NCBI GenBank assembly: GCA_947501555.1
Contig: CANMWG010000001.1
Location: 496,001 to 560,000 of the forward strand
DNA: 64,000 nt
Origin: an uncultured Paracoccaceae bacterium
Lineage (GTDB): Bacteria; Pseudomonadota; Alphaproteobacteria; Rhodobacterales; Rhodobacteraceae
Direction of reading: 5' to 3'
Shown here piece by piece: positions 36,692 to 46,369 of the stretch. A program made the position numbers and the translations under genes. The first letter of the stretch is position 1. Each line of letters begins with the position of its first letter. A model generated the notes under the pieces. That model was not told the origin of the DNA, did not search any database, and saw only the letters and a program-made list of their open reading frames with translations.

Positions 36692-38947
36692 GTGCAGAGG
36701 ACCCGTTTGGGCTTTAACTTCAACCGGTTCAGCCGGTGGCAAAGGCAGCGTCACGTGCAAAGCGCGCTGACTGCAGGGTTGGTTCTGGCCGGCCCAGTTC
36801 TGGTGCTGTTGACCTATGTGGTGATCGTGCCGATGGAACGTGGTGCGTCATCGCGCCTGTTACGTTTGGTGCTGCTGACCGATTTCATCTATGTGCTGAT
36901 TGTTTTCGCCTTTGTCATGCGCCAGATCGCGCGCATGGTGGCGGCACGCCGGGCAAAATCAGCGGGGTCACGCCTGCATTTGCGGCTGACGGGTGTTTTC
37001 GCCATGGCCGCTTTGGTTCCGACGGTCATGGTTGCTGTTTTCTCGGTCGTGATGATTTCGGTTGCCCTTGATGGGATGTTTGCAGAACCGGTGGGCAACG
37101 TGCTGCGGACCTCATTGACCACTGCGCAGGCCTATGAGGACGAACATGTGCAGGAACTGACCCGCGATGGACGGGGCCTTGCGGCCTATCTGAACCGGGA
37201 ACGGCAATCGAATTTCTTCATGGATGACGGAGAGATCCGTCGCGCTTTGGGGGATGTGCAGTCGCAAATTGATCGCGGTCTCAGCGAAGCCTTTGTGCTG
37301 AATGACCAAGGTGGCATCGCGGCCCGCGGTGCGGGGTCATATGACTTTGATTTTGAAAGACCTGACGCGGATGCCTATAGGATCGCAGATGAAACCGGCT
37401 TAGCGATCATCGAAGACCTTGAGAACAACGAATTCCGAGCACTGATCCCGCTTTCCGCATTTCGAAGCCTGCCGCGGTATCTCTATGTGACGCGTGAAGT
37501 GGATGGCAGTGTGCTGTCCTTGTTGGACAACACGACGGAAACCGTTCAGGAATACGAAGAACTGGCGAATGAACGCGGCCAAATCCTGTTGCAGTTCGGC
37601 CTGTTGTATCTTGGTTTTGCTGCCGTCTTGATCCTAGGCGCGATCTGGGGCGGGCTTTGGTTTGCCGAGCGTTTGTCGCGCCCGATTGGTCGCTTGGTTT
37701 CTGCGTCGCAACGGGTCGGGTCTGGTGATCTGGACGTGCGTGTGATCGAAGAAGATGGCGACGATGAGATTTCACAGCTGGGCCTCTACTTTAACCAGAT
37801 GACGGGACGTTTGAAGGGCCAACGCGATCAGTTACTTGAGACAAACAGGCTGACAGAACGCCGCCGCCGGTTGTTTGATTCCGTGCTAAGCTCGGTGACC
37901 TCAGGTGTTGTTGGGTTGGATGCTGATGGCCGTGTAACCTTTGTGAACCCTTCGGCGCGGCGTTTGCTATCGGTTGGGCCGGATCAGGCCGATAACGCCT
38001 TGGCTGTGGCCATTCCGGAATTTGGCAATTTGTTTGATCAAGTGCGTCAGGCTGAAAGTGACAGTGTTCAAGATCAAGTAAACTTGGTGCGTAAAGGTCA
38101 GCAAGAAAGCCTATTGGTGCGCATGTCGCCCCGCCGGAATGCCGATGGTGCGCTTGAAGGTTATGTGGTTGCCTTTGACGATGTGACTGATCTTGTCAGC
38201 GCGCAACGCATGGCCGCCTGGGGTGATGTGGCCCGCAGGATCGCCCATGAGATCAAGAACCCGCTGACCCCGATCCAGCTTTCTGCGGAACGCATCAAAC
38301 GCAAGTTCAGTGGTCAGGTTGGGGAGGAATCGGCCAAACTGGACCAGATGACCGATGTGATTGTGCGCCAGACCAATGATCTGCGCCGGATTGTGGATGA
38401 GTTTTCCAAGTTTGCACGGATGCCCGAGCCACTCTTGAAAGTTGCCGATCTGACCAAGGTTGTTGAGGATGCGATTACATTGCAGGTGGCCGGGCTGCCC
38501 AAGGTGAAAATCCGTTCAGACCTGCCGGACGCGGCCATTCTCGCAGATATGGACTCAACGATGATCAGTCAGGCGCTGACCAACTTGATCAAGAATGCGG
38601 GCGAGGCGACGGGAACCTATGCCAGCAAGTTTGGATCTGACGATTATGAGCCCGAGGTACGTATTTCCCTGCATCAGGATGGTGCCTTTAACATGATCAT
38701 GGTCGCAGACAACGGTATCGGGCTGCCAGAGGACCGTGCCCGATTGTTTGAACCCTATGTGACCACACGGGACAACGGCACCGGCCTTGGTCTGCCCATT
38801 GTGAAGAAAATTATCGAAGAACACGGCGGCCTCCTGACGTTGACGGATGCCGACATTTTTGAAGGACAGGACCACGCGGGCGCCTGTGCAATCATTCAAC
38901 TACCAGTCATGTCGGCATCGGCACAGACTGCAAAAATACCAGCATGA
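36692..38947 (+). CDS. ntrY: Nitrogen regulation membrane sensor kinase NtrY
   Basis: 751 residues. Four hydrophobic spans lie at about 28-50, 60-80, 103-130 and 300-325, enclosing a periplasmic sensor part (about 130-300). A HAMP domain follows (SRPIGRLVSASQRVGSGDLDV), then PAS, the phosphoacceptor [23 protein letters not shown] (H519) and the HATPase domain with GTGLGLPIVKKII. I prefer GTG at 36692, since GCAGGG lies 8 bases before it; TTG at 36686 is the alternative. Partner of NtrX just downstream. It follows ntrC after about 100 bases. Confidence 0.93.
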   Translation: MQRTRLGFNFNRFSRWQRQRHVQSALTAGLVLAGPVLVLLTYVVIVPMERGASSRLLRLVLLTDFIYVLIVFAFVMRQIARMVAARRAKSAGSRLHLRLTGVFAMAALVPTVMVAVFSVVMISVALDGMFAEPVGNVLRTSLTTAQAYEDEHVQELTRDGRGLAAYLNRERQSNFFMDDGEIRRALGDVQSQIDRGLSEAFVLNDQGGIAARGAGSYDFDFERPDADAYRIADETGLAIIEDLENNEFRALIPLSAFRSLPRYLYVTREVDGSVLSLLDNTTETVQEYEELANERGQILLQFGLLYLGFAAVLILGAIWGGLWFAERLSRPIGRLVSASQRVGSGDLDVRVIEEDGDDEISQLGLYFNQMTGRLKGQRDQLLETNRLTERRRRLFDSVLSSVTSGVVGLDADGRVTFVNPSARRLLSVGPDQADNALAVAIPEFGNLFDQVRQAESDSVQDQVNLVRKGQQESLLVRMSPRRNADGALEGYVVAFDDVTDLVSAQRMAAWGDVARRIAHEIKNPLTPIQLSAERIKRKFSGQVGEESAKLDQMTDVIVRQTNDLRRIVDEFSKFARMPEPLLKVADLTKVVEDAITLQVAGLPKVKIRSDLPDAAILADMDSTMISQALTNLIKNAGEATGTYASKFGSDDYEPEVRISLHQDGAFNMIMVADNGIGLPEDRARLFEPYVTTRDNGTGLGLPIVKKIIEEHGGLLTLTDADIFEGQDHAGACAIIQLPVMSASAQTAKIPA

Positions 38948-38955
38948 GGGCGAAT

Positions 38956-40359
38956 ATGAGCGATATTCTAATCACCGACGATGAACGCGATATCCGAGAG
39001 TTGATTTCGGACATCCTCCAGGATGAAGGGTTCACAACCCGGCTGGCCGGCACGTCTGATGACTGTATGGCCGAGATCGAAAAAGAGCCCCCGGCGCTGA
39101 TGATCCTTGATATCTGGCTCAAAGACAGTGGGATGGACGGGATCGATATTCTCAAAGCCGTCAAGCGGGACCATCCTGATATTCCGATTGTGATTATTTC
39201 GGGCCATGGGAATATTGAGATTGCCGTCGCAGCGATCAAGCAGGGTGCCTATGACTTTATTGAAAAGCCCTTCAATATTGACCAGTTGCTGGTTGTTATT
39301 CGCCGTGCGATGGAAACGTCACGTTTGCGCCGCGAGAACCTTGAACTGAAGCGCGGTGAGGTGTCGAGTGCGGAGATGCTGGGCGATAGTGCCGCATATC
39401 GGACGCTGAAATCGCAGCTCGACAAGGTCACAAAATCAAATGGACGCGTGATGTTGACCGGACCTGCTGGCGCAGGCAAGGAGATCGCGGCCCGCTATAT
39501 CCATGCCAACTCAAACCGCTCTGGTGCACCATTCATTACGGTCAATTCCGCGTCAATTGAGCCTGAGCGCATGGAAGAGGTTCTGTTCGGTCGCGAAGAC
39601 AGTGGCCGCGGGGTAGAGCCGGGGTTGCTGGAAGAGGCCAATGGCGGTGTCATCTATTTTGACGAGGTGGCGGATATGCCCCTGGGCACGCAGTCTAAGA
39701 TCCTGCGCGTCCTTGTTGATCAACGTTTCCAGCGCGTGGGCGGTACCGATAAGGTACAGGTTGATTTGCGTGTGATTTCCAGCACCAACCGTGATCTGTC
39801 AGATGCGATCACTGTGGGCACTTTCCGCGAGGAACTGTATCATCGACTGAACGTGGTGCCGATTGCAGTGCCTTCGCTTGAGGAGCGCCGCGAGGATATT
39901 CCGCTTTTGGCAGAGCATTTCATCGAAGCCTGCAATAAGTCCCAAGGCCTGCCACTGCGCAAATTGGCGGATGATGCCCGGGCGCTTTTGCAAACTATGT
40001 TGTGGCCCGGAAATGTACGTCAGTTAAAGAACGTCATCGAACGTGTTCTTATTTTAGGAGAAAATACAGGTGATATTGCGGCCAAGGAGCTTCCTGCTGC
40101 TGACGATGCCAGTGATGATGAAAGCCGGATTGTCTTGGCCGGTGGCCTTGCCACATTGCCACTGCGCGAGGCGCGTGAATTGTTTGAGCGCGAATATCTG
40201 CTGACCCAGATCAATCGTTTCGGCGGGAACATCAGCCGGACGGCCTCATTTGTCGGCATGGAACGATCCGCCCTGCACCGTAAGTTGAAGTCACTGGGCG
40301 TGGTGACCACCAATAAGGCGGGCGGTCGCGTGGCCTATGTTGAAAGCGAAGATACATGA
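38956..40359 (+). CDS. ntrX: Nitrogen regulation response regulator NtrX lacking the GAFTGA loop
   Basis: 467 residues. The receiver has D52 in LMILDIWLKDSGMDG. The AAA+ domain has an altered Walker A, GPAGAGKE (169-176), and Walker B GVIYFDEV (231-238). Where GAFTGA should be, it reads EEVLFGREDSGRGVEPGLLEE, so it probably does not engage sigma-54. The C-terminal Fis-type helix-turn-helix (GNISRTASFVGMERSALHRKLKSLG) is intact. ATG at 38956 has GAGGG 6 bases upstream; an ATG at 38944 overlaps the ntrY stop and is also possible. The stop overlaps trkA by four bases. Confidence 0.94.
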   Translation: MSDILITDDERDIRELISDILQDEGFTTRLAGTSDDCMAEIEKEPPALMILDIWLKDSGMDGIDILKAVKRDHPDIPIVIISGHGNIEIAVAAIKQGAYDFIEKPFNIDQLLVVIRRAMETSRLRRENLELKRGEVSSAEMLGDSAAYRTLKSQLDKVTKSNGRVMLTGPAGAGKEIAARYIHANSNRSGAPFITVNSASIEPERMEEVLFGREDSGRGVEPGLLEEANGGVIYFDEVADMPLGTQSKILRVLVDQRFQRVGGTDKVQVDLRVISSTNRDLSDAITVGTFREELYHRLNVVPIAVPSLEERREDIPLLAEHFIEACNKSQGLPLRKLADDARALLQTMLWPGNVRQLKNVIERVLILGENTGDIAAKELPAADDASDDESRIVLAGGLATLPLREARELFEREYLLTQINRFGGNISRTASFVGMERSALHRKLKSLGVVTTNKAGGRVAYVESEDT

Positions 40360-41732
40360 AAGTCATTATCTGTGGCGCGGGCCAGGTTGGTTGGCAGATC
40401 GCCCGGCATTTGTCGGGTGAAAACAACGATGTAACCGTCGTTGACAACAATCCCGAACTGGTGCGCCGCGCAACGGACACTTTGGACGTCCAAGGCATTG
40501 CTGGCTTTGCTAGCCATCCAGATATTCTGGACCGGGCAGGGGCCCGCGATGCAGATATGGTGATCGCCGCCACCCATTCTGATGAAGTGAATATGGTCAC
40601 CTGTCAGGTGGCCCATTCGGTTTTTGCTGTCCAACGCAAAATTGCACGGGTGCGCGCCCAGAGTTATCTGGATGCGGTCTATTCCGATCTTTACCGCCGT
40701 GACCATCTGCCCATTGACGTCGTGATCTCGCCGGAAAAAGAAGTGGCGGATGCTGCCCTGCAACGTCTGGCCGCCCCAGCGGCCTTTGACACTGAGAGTT
40801 TTCTGGAGGGGCGTGCCCAGCTTTTGGGCATTACAATTGATGACGAATGTCCGGTGATTAATACGCCCCTGCGTCAACTTACAGATTTGTTTTCCACGCT
40901 GCGTGCCATTGTCGTTGGCATTCGTCGTGATAACGCGTTGTTTGTGCCTGCCTCGGGTGACCAGATTTTCCCTGGTGATGAATGTTATATCTTCTGCGAC
41001 ACAGAAGACATGACCCGTACGCTTGAAATTTTCGGCAAAACCCAATCAAAACAGGAGCGTGTGGTCATTATTGGCGGCGGTAACGTGGGGCTTGCGGTTG
41101 CTTTGGCGCTTGAGACCCGCACCGAACGCGTGCGCGTTAAGATGATTGAGAAAGAGCGTATTTGCGCCGAACTTGCTGCAGATGCGCTGGACCGGACCAT
41201 TGTGTTGAATGGTGACGGGTTGAACAGTGAACTGTTGGAAGAGGCGAATATTGCCACGGCGGATGCTGTTCTGGCGGTGACCGACGATGATAAGACCAAC
41301 CTTCTGGCCTCTGTTCGTGCCAAGGAAATGGGCTGCCCGATGGCCATTACGTTGATCAACGACCCGACGTTGGTGCCCTTGATGGGGCCATTGGATATTG
41401 ATGCCTATATCAACCCGCGTGCAACAACCGTCAGCTCAATCTTGCGCCACATCCGGCATGGCCGGGTGCGCGGGGTATACTCAATCGGGGACGCCGAAGC
41501 AGAGGTGATCGAAGCGCAGGTGCTGGGCACATCGCCAATTGCTGGGCAGCGGATCAAGGACGTGTCCTTCCCCGAAGGTACGCTTGTCGGCGGTGTCATG
41601 AAGCAGGGCAAAGTGATCAAGCCAACCGGTGAGACGCGCATTGAAGAGGGTGATGTCATCGCGATTTTCGCCATGACCGACGATGTGCCGGAAGTTGAGC
41701 GGCTCCTTCAGGTATCGATCGACTTTTTCTGA
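40356..41732 (+). CDS. trkA: Trk potassium uptake regulatory protein TrkA
   Basis: Peripheral NAD(H)/ATP-binding gating subunit of the Trk potassium transporter. 458 residues with two RCK (Rossmann) halves: MKVIICGAGQVGWQIARHLS at the N-terminus and RVVIIGGGNVGLAVALALE near residue 230, each followed by a TrkA-C domain. Overlaps join it to ntrX (ATGA) and trkH (TGATG). A location after ntrX is typical of alphaproteobacteria. Confidence 0.96.
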   Translation: MKVIICGAGQVGWQIARHLSGENNDVTVVDNNPELVRRATDTLDVQGIAGFASHPDILDRAGARDADMVIAATHSDEVNMVTCQVAHSVFAVQRKIARVRAQSYLDAVYSDLYRRDHLPIDVVISPEKEVADAALQRLAAPAAFDTESFLEGRAQLLGITIDDECPVINTPLRQLTDLFSTLRAIVVGIRRDNALFVPASGDQIFPGDECYIFCDTEDMTRTLEIFGKTQSKQERVVIIGGGNVGLAVALALETRTERVRVKMIEKERICAELAADALDRTIVLNGDGLNSELLEEANIATADAVLAVTDDDKTNLLASVRAKEMGCPMAITLINDPTLVPLMGPLDIDAYINPRATTVSSILRHIRHGRVRGVYSIGDAEAEVIEAQVLGTSPIAGQRIKDVSFPEGTLVGGVMKQGKVIKPTGETRIEEGDVIAIFAMTDDVPEVERLLQVSIDFF

Positions 41733-43252
41733 TGAATTGGATCGTTCGCCTGCCATTTTTTGTCGTGCTCATGGGGCTCGGGTCGCTGGCGATGATCGTG
41801 CCTTCGGCCCACGCTGTGATCATGGAAGATTTTACCACGATGCGGGTATTCTTCTACGGCTTCATCCTGTTCTCGATCCTGACATTGACGGTTGGATTGG
41901 CGACCGCTGGCTACGCGCCGCACAATATCGCACGCAGCCAATTGATTGGGCTTTTATCCGCTTTCACAGTCTTGCCGCTGATGTTTGCAGTGCCCTTCTA
42001 TGAGGCCGTGGGCAGCACAACTTACCTGAATGCTTGGTTCGAAATGGTGTCCAGTTTCACCACAACGGGTGCCACCGTTTATGACACTTCGGGCCGGCTG
42101 ACACCCTCATTGCATCTCTGGCGGGCGCTGGTTGGTTGGCTGGGTGGATTGCTGATTTGGATTACGGCTGTGTCCATTTTCGCGCCAATGAATTTGGGTG
42201 GCTTTGAAGTGCGCGCCACATCGCAAATCGGATCAGGGGCGGTGAAGTCCTTTACCCAGATTGCGCGTATCGCGGACCCGCAAGAACGTCTTGTGCGCTA
42301 CACGCTATCGTTGACCCCGATTTACGCAGGTTTGACGGTGTTTTTATGGATCGGCTTGGTGATCATGGGCGAATTTCCTTATATTGCCCTGTGTCATGCG
42401 ATGTCGACCATGTCGACTTCGGGCATCTCACCGATCAACGGGCTTTATTTTGCAGCTTCCCGGTTTTGGGGCGAAGTGTTGATCTTTGCGTTCTTTGTCT
42501 TTGCGCTCTCCCGGCTGACGTTCAGCAGGGGCCTGATTGGTGAAAAGCAAAAAGGCATTCTGCGAGATCCTGAGTTCCAAACAGCACTGGTGCTGATCGG
42601 TAGCGTCACGGGACTGCTGTTCTTACGGCATTTTCTGGCCTCTTCTGATCGGGAAGAGGCCGCGACTTTGCTCGAAATCGGACAGGCGTTGTGGGGCGCG
42701 TTGTTCACGGTCACATCCTTCCTGACAACAACAGGATTCGAGTCGCATTATTGGGACGGCGCTGCGGATTGGTCTGGTTTGCAGACCCCGGGGCTTTTCC
42801 TAATCGGGATGGCCTTGATCGGCGGAGGTGTCGCGACAACGGCGGGTGGGGTGAAACTGTTGCGCATTTACGCGCTTTACCGACATGGTGAACGGGAACA
42901 ACAACGCCTGCTGCATCCGTCTTCGATTGGGGGCGGTGGCCGCGAGGCGCGCCGGATTCGCAAACAAGGTGCTGTGATCTCATGGGTGTTCTTCATGCTC
43001 TTTGCATTGAGCATTGCAGCCATCATGTTGATGCTGTCATTGACGGGCGTGCAATTTGAAACGTCGATGGTTCTTGCCGTTTCGGCCCTGTCGACGACCG
43101 GACCGTTGGCGTCAGTTGCGGCAGAGACACCCATCGCCTATTCGGGTATCCCTGATCCGGCAAAGGCGATCCTGGCAGTTGCGATGGTGTTGGGCCGCCT
43201 GGAAACCCTGGCAATCATTGCCCTTTTCAACCCAGAAATTTGGCAACGATGA
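41732..43252 (+). CDS. trkH: Trk potassium uptake channel subunit TrkH
   Basis: Potassium-translocating membrane subunit working with TrkA. 506 residues with roughly ten to twelve hydrophobic segments. The four selectivity-filter loops are visible as SSFTTTGATVYDT, MSTMSTSGISPI, TSFLTTTGFESH and SALSTTGPLASV. The start overlaps the trkA stop by one base. hfq follows after 114 bases, in which I see no gene. Confidence 0.95.
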   Translation: MNWIVRLPFFVVLMGLGSLAMIVPSAHAVIMEDFTTMRVFFYGFILFSILTLTVGLATAGYAPHNIARSQLIGLLSAFTVLPLMFAVPFYEAVGSTTYLNAWFEMVSSFTTTGATVYDTSGRLTPSLHLWRALVGWLGGLLIWITAVSIFAPMNLGGFEVRATSQIGSGAVKSFTQIARIADPQERLVRYTLSLTPIYAGLTVFLWIGLVIMGEFPYIALCHAMSTMSTSGISPINGLYFAASRFWGEVLIFAFFVFALSRLTFSRGLIGEKQKGILRDPEFQTALVLIGSVTGLLFLRHFLASSDREEAATLLEIGQALWGALFTVTSFLTTTGFESHYWDGAADWSGLQTPGLFLIGMALIGGGVATTAGGVKLLRIYALYRHGEREQQRLLHPSSIGGGGREARRIRKQGAVISWVFFMLFALSIAAIMLMLSLTGVQFETSMVLAVSALSTTGPLASVAAETPIAYSGIPDPAKAILAVAMVLGRLETLAIIALFNPEIWQR

Positions 43253-43366
43253 GCTGTTCTGGCTGTTTGTGTTTTTGGACTGGAAAGTCTTGAAACTGCA
43301 CGACATACTGCGCACACAACCAGGGGGGCCGTTGCGCGGCCGCAATAACAAAAAAAGGAAGTCGCA

Positions 43367-43600
43367 ATGGCTGCCGACAAAGCAAATCTGCAAGACGCAT
43401 TTCTCAACCATGTGCGTAAGACAAAGGTACCTGTGACGATCTTCCTTGTGAACGGCGTCAAGCTGCAAGGCGTGATCACATGGTTTGATAGTTTCTGTGT
43501 GCTGTTGCGCCGTGATGGTCAATCGCAGCTTGTCTACAAGAGTGCGATTTCCACGATTATGCCCGCACAGCCCATCAGTCTTTATGAAGGCGAAGAGTAA
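43367..43600 (+). CDS. hfq: RNA chaperone Hfq
   Basis: Sm-like hexameric protein that pairs small RNAs with mRNAs. 77 residues, a normal alphaproteobacterial length with a short C-terminal tail. It shows the Sm1 region [21 protein letters not shown] and the Sm2 [10 protein letters not shown] (the KH motif of gammaproteobacterial Hfq reads KS here, as is common in alphaproteobacteria). AAGGA sits a few bases before the ATG. hflX follows 2 bases after its stop, the classic hfq-hflX order. Confidence 0.97.
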   Translation: MAADKANLQDAFLNHVRKTKVPVTIFLVNGVKLQGVITWFDSFCVLLRRDGQSQLVYKSAISTIMPAQPISLYEGEE

Positions 43601-43602
43601 CT

Positions 43603-44877
43603 TTGCTTGAACACGACCGGCCCATCACTCGGGCTTGGGTGCTACATCCTGATCTGAAATCAGACCAGAGCCGCCGTGACGCAGGTCCGGCGCTTGAAGA
43701 AGCTGTGTCGCTGGCCGCCGCTTTACCTGATCTGGACGTCTGCGGTGCGGACACCGTCCGTCTACCCCGGATTCATCCAGGCATGTTGTTTGGTAAGGGA
43801 AAAATCGAGGAATTGGCCGGTGTCCTGAAGGCCGCTGAGATCGAATTGGTATTGATTGACGGTCCTGTCACCCCTGTCCAACAGCGCAATTTGGAAAAGG
43901 CGTGGGGCGTCAAGTTATTGGACCGAACAGGTCTGATTCTCGAAATTTTCAGCGACCGCGCCCGCACGTCCGAAGGCGTGCTGCAGGTCGAAATGGCCGC
44001 CTTGTCCTATCAACGCACAAGGCTTGTCCGCGCCTGGACCCACCTTGAGCGGCAACGCGGCGGTTTGGGCTTCGTCGGTGGCCCTGGGGAGACCCAGATT
44101 GAGGCTGACAGACGGGCCATTGATGATCAGCTGAACCGTTTGCGCAAGCAGCTCGCTAAGGTCGTCAAAACCCGCGAATTGCACCGCGCCTCGCGTGCCA
44201 AGGTCCCGTTCCCGATTGTGGCTTTGGTGGGTTATACAAATGCGGGCAAGTCGACACTGTTTAACCGGCTAACAGGTGCGCAGGTTTTTGCCAAAGATAT
44301 GTTGTTTGCAACCCTTGACCCCACGATGCGCAAGATTGTGCTGCCCACCGGGGATGAGGTGATCATGTCAGACACGGTGGGCTTTATCTCTGACCTGCCG
44401 ACTGAGCTTGTGGCGGCATTCCGCGCTACATTAGAGGAAGTGCTGGATGCGGACCTGATCGTGCACGTTCGCGATATCAGCCACCCGCAGTCCGAGGAAC
44501 AGGCGCAGGACGTCATGGCGATCTTGCAGGGTCTGGGCATTGGCGAAGGCGCGCCGTTGATCGAGGTCTGGAATAAGATTGATTTGATGGACGGGGATGC
44601 GCGCGATGCGACCTTGAATCAGGTTGAGCGGACAGATGAGCTCTTCGCTGTCTCCGCATTGACCGGTGAAGGTATGGAGGGTTTGCTTGCCGCGATCCCG
44701 GACAAGCTGAAAGACCCGCGGCATGAAGCTAAACTCCATTTGCCCTTTTCCGATGGGCGCAAACGGGCGTGGCTGTTTGAGGCGGGTATCGTGACCGAGG
44801 ATATCATGACCGAGGATGGATATGATCTGACCGTGTTTTGGACGGAATTGCAAAAGCAACGGTTTGATCGGCTGTAG
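43603..44877 (+). CDS. hflX: Ribosome-associated GTPase HflX
   Basis: GTPase that binds the 50S subunit and rescues stalled or heat-damaged ribosomes. 424 residues. The N-terminal HflX domain includes RIHPGMLFGKGKIEEL and QRGGLGFVGGPGETQIE; the G domain has G1 GYTNAGKSTLFN, G3 DTVGF and G4 NKID. The start is TTG at 43603, 2 bases after hfq; no better in-frame start exists near. A decayed, colinear copy of its last 87 codons lies at 45976-46254, about 1.1 kb downstream. Confidence 0.95.
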   Translation: MLEHDRPITRAWVLHPDLKSDQSRRDAGPALEEAVSLAAALPDLDVCGADTVRLPRIHPGMLFGKGKIEELAGVLKAAEIELVLIDGPVTPVQQRNLEKAWGVKLLDRTGLILEIFSDRARTSEGVLQVEMAALSYQRTRLVRAWTHLERQRGGLGFVGGPGETQIEADRRAIDDQLNRLRKQLAKVVKTRELHRASRAKVPFPIVALVGYTNAGKSTLFNRLTGAQVFAKDMLFATLDPTMRKIVLPTGDEVIMSDTVGFISDLPTELVAAFRATLEEVLDADLIVHVRDISHPQSEEQAQDVMAILQGLGIGEGAPLIEVWNKIDLMDGDARDATLNQVERTDELFAVSALTGEGMEGLLAAIPDKLKDPRHEAKLHLPFSDGRKRAWLFEAGIVTEDIMTEDGYDLTVFWTELQKQRFDRL

Positions 44878-44981
44878 CATCGCCCGCCTGTGAACCGGTC
44901 ACCCCACATTTTGCCGCCCGCGTCGTATTGCCGTTACCAAATGCGTGCAGATGGAGTTTCTGACCATAAGGATGTGACGCA

Positions 44982-45806
44982 GTGCATTTTGAAACGCTCC
45001 AATCAATAAGTGTTAACGGAACCCCGACCAGAGCGAATGACGACCGATGCGGATCGACGGCGCAGTTGGCCTGGGTCATTGATGGTGCGACCGATTTGGC
45101 GCCATCCGGCCTATTAGGAAAACAGGGCGGTGCTGCTTGGTTGGCATCAAATGCGAACACCGCCTTTAACACGGTGCTGGCGGGGAACATTCAAGACACG
45201 TGTCAGTCAGTCTTTCATTGGATAGAAGAGCGGTTTGAAAGCCAAAAAACGCGAGATGTGGTGGCAGCCTGGGAAGTGCCCAAAGCCGCATTTGGTGTAG
45301 CTCAGCTAACGGACAATGGGCTGTCGGTCGCCTGGGCTGCTGACTGCCCGATTTTGCGGATGTCTGGGGGCGATGCCTTATGGTGCACTGGAGAGCCCGA
45401 TACCAGCGCAGAAGCGGAGGACGCCCGCGCATTGGGGGATGGGGTTGGTGCGGCGCGGGCGCTGTCGGGTGCTGTCCTAGAGGATCGAAGGGCCCATCGC
45501 GGGCAAGAAGGCCACGCAGCGCTTAGTCCTAATGCGCAGGCCGCCGCCGCGATCACGCGCTATGCGCATCATGACATCGGGGTCGGGGATGAGTTGCTTT
45601 TGATGAGCGATGGTTTTGCCAGTCTTGTCACTGATTACCAAAGATACACTGCAAAGGAACTAGCCGCCGCAGTCCGATCAGATGGTTTGGCAATGTTGGC
45701 ACATGAGATTCGAAGGATCGAGAATGAGGATTCTGCTTGCCTGCGTTTCCCGCGGTTTAAGGTGAGTGACGACGCCACTGCCATTTGGCTTAAGATTGCG
45801 GGTTAG
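44982..45806 (+). CDS. PP2C-family protein serine/threonine phosphatase-like protein
   Basis: 274 residues, soluble. PP2C metal-binding motifs are visible: RANDDR (18-22), VIDGATDL (32-39), LLLMSDGFASL in the C-terminal third and the closing DDATAIWL. It is short but has all four conserved aspartate blocks, so an active metal phosphatase is plausible. The start is GTG at 44982 with AAGGA about 11 bases upstream. It follows hflX by about 100 bases, and its stop coincides with the end of a decayed acylase fragment on the other strand, suggesting it was once convergent with an acylase gene. The target is unknown. Confidence 0.75.
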   Translation: MHFETLQSISVNGTPTRANDDRCGSTAQLAWVIDGATDLAPSGLLGKQGGAAWLASNANTAFNTVLAGNIQDTCQSVFHWIEERFESQKTRDVVAAWEVPKAAFGVAQLTDNGLSVAWAADCPILRMSGGDALWCTGEPDTSAEAEDARALGDGVGAARALSGAVLEDRRAHRGQEGHAALSPNAQAAAAITRYAHHDIGVGDELLLMSDGFASLVTDYQRYTAKELAAAVRSDGLAMLAHEIRRIENEDSACLRFPRFKVSDDATAIWLKIAG

Positions 45807-45975
45807 GGTCCTTCCGGCATCAGTACCGTTACCCCAATTGCTGCGGCGCGTGCCAGCTCCGGATCTAGTGACATGGGGGTACATTCGCTCCGCCGCTACA
45901 GTTCGCGTAGATTATCGTTGTCGCAGGTGCCCCGATTGCCCGGTTGGACTGACAAGGACCAAACTGTCATGATCC
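45803..45975 (-). pseudogene. Decayed 3' fragment of the penicillin-acylase-family gene
   Basis: About 170 bases match the 3' end of the intact acylase gene (47095 onward) in the same orientation. Shared stretches include CTGCGGCGCGTGCCAG and CCCCGATTGCCCGGTTG. Read on the minus strand, its end translates PMSLDPELARAAAIGVTVL, against PMSLDPDLARAAAVGITVL in the intact gene. A tryptophan codon has become TAG and a small deletion breaks the frame further in. Its stop (TTA on plus, 45803-45805) overlaps the PP2C stop. The opposite edge joins the hflX fragment at a shared GATCCG. Confidence 0.88.
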
Positions 45976-46254
45976 GTCCGCGAGGTGACGTTGAACCAGG
46001 TTGGGCGTGTTGACGAACTTTATGCGGTTTCAGCACTGACAGGGGCAAAGATGGAGCCGCTACTGGCCGCGATCCTTGATAAATTGGAGGACTAGTAGCA
46101 TGAAGCCGTGCTGCGTCCGCCCTTGGCAGATGGGCGCAAGCGGGTCCGGCTGTTTGATGCGGGGATCGTCACCAAGGATGCGATGACCGGGGATGGTTAT
46201 GGCATGACGATGAAGTGGATGGATTTACAGAAGCAACGGTTTGGCCACTCGTAG
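45976..46254 (+). pseudogene. Decayed 3' fragment of hflX
   Basis: The last 87 codons, from LNQV to the stop, are colinear with intact hflX without a single insertion or deletion; by hand about 57 of the 87 residues are the same (for example DELYAVSALTG, HEA, DGRKR, AGIVT, LQKQRF). Two neighbouring TAG codons (46093-46098) replace the PR of the intact protein, so it is non-functional. It has no start. It abuts the acylase fragment upstream and the orphan gene at 46370 downstream. Confidence 0.9.
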
Positions 46255-46261
46255 CGGGAAA

Positions 46262-46283
46262 GTGTCTCCGCTTTGCGGGACAC
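46262..46283. repeat. Short hairpin next to the hflX fragment
   Basis: GTGTCTCCGC (46262-46271) pairs with GCGGGACAC plus one G-T wobble (46275-46283 area) around a TTT loop, 7 bases after the fragment's stop. There is no T-run. It may be a leftover end of transcription signal; I cannot assign a role. Confidence 0.3.
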
Positions 46284-46369
46284 AGTTGCCATCCAAAAGT
46301 GGAATTCGAGTGTCCGCTTTCACATTTCAGGTTAACGTCTGGCGTCAGAAGGCAACTGGATTAGACATC

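Noticed and set aside
46093-46098. Two TAG codons in the hflX fragment as possible pyrrolysine
   Set aside because: The fragment has no start, the codons replace Pro-Arg of the intact protein and I see no pyrrolysine machinery; simple decay explains them.
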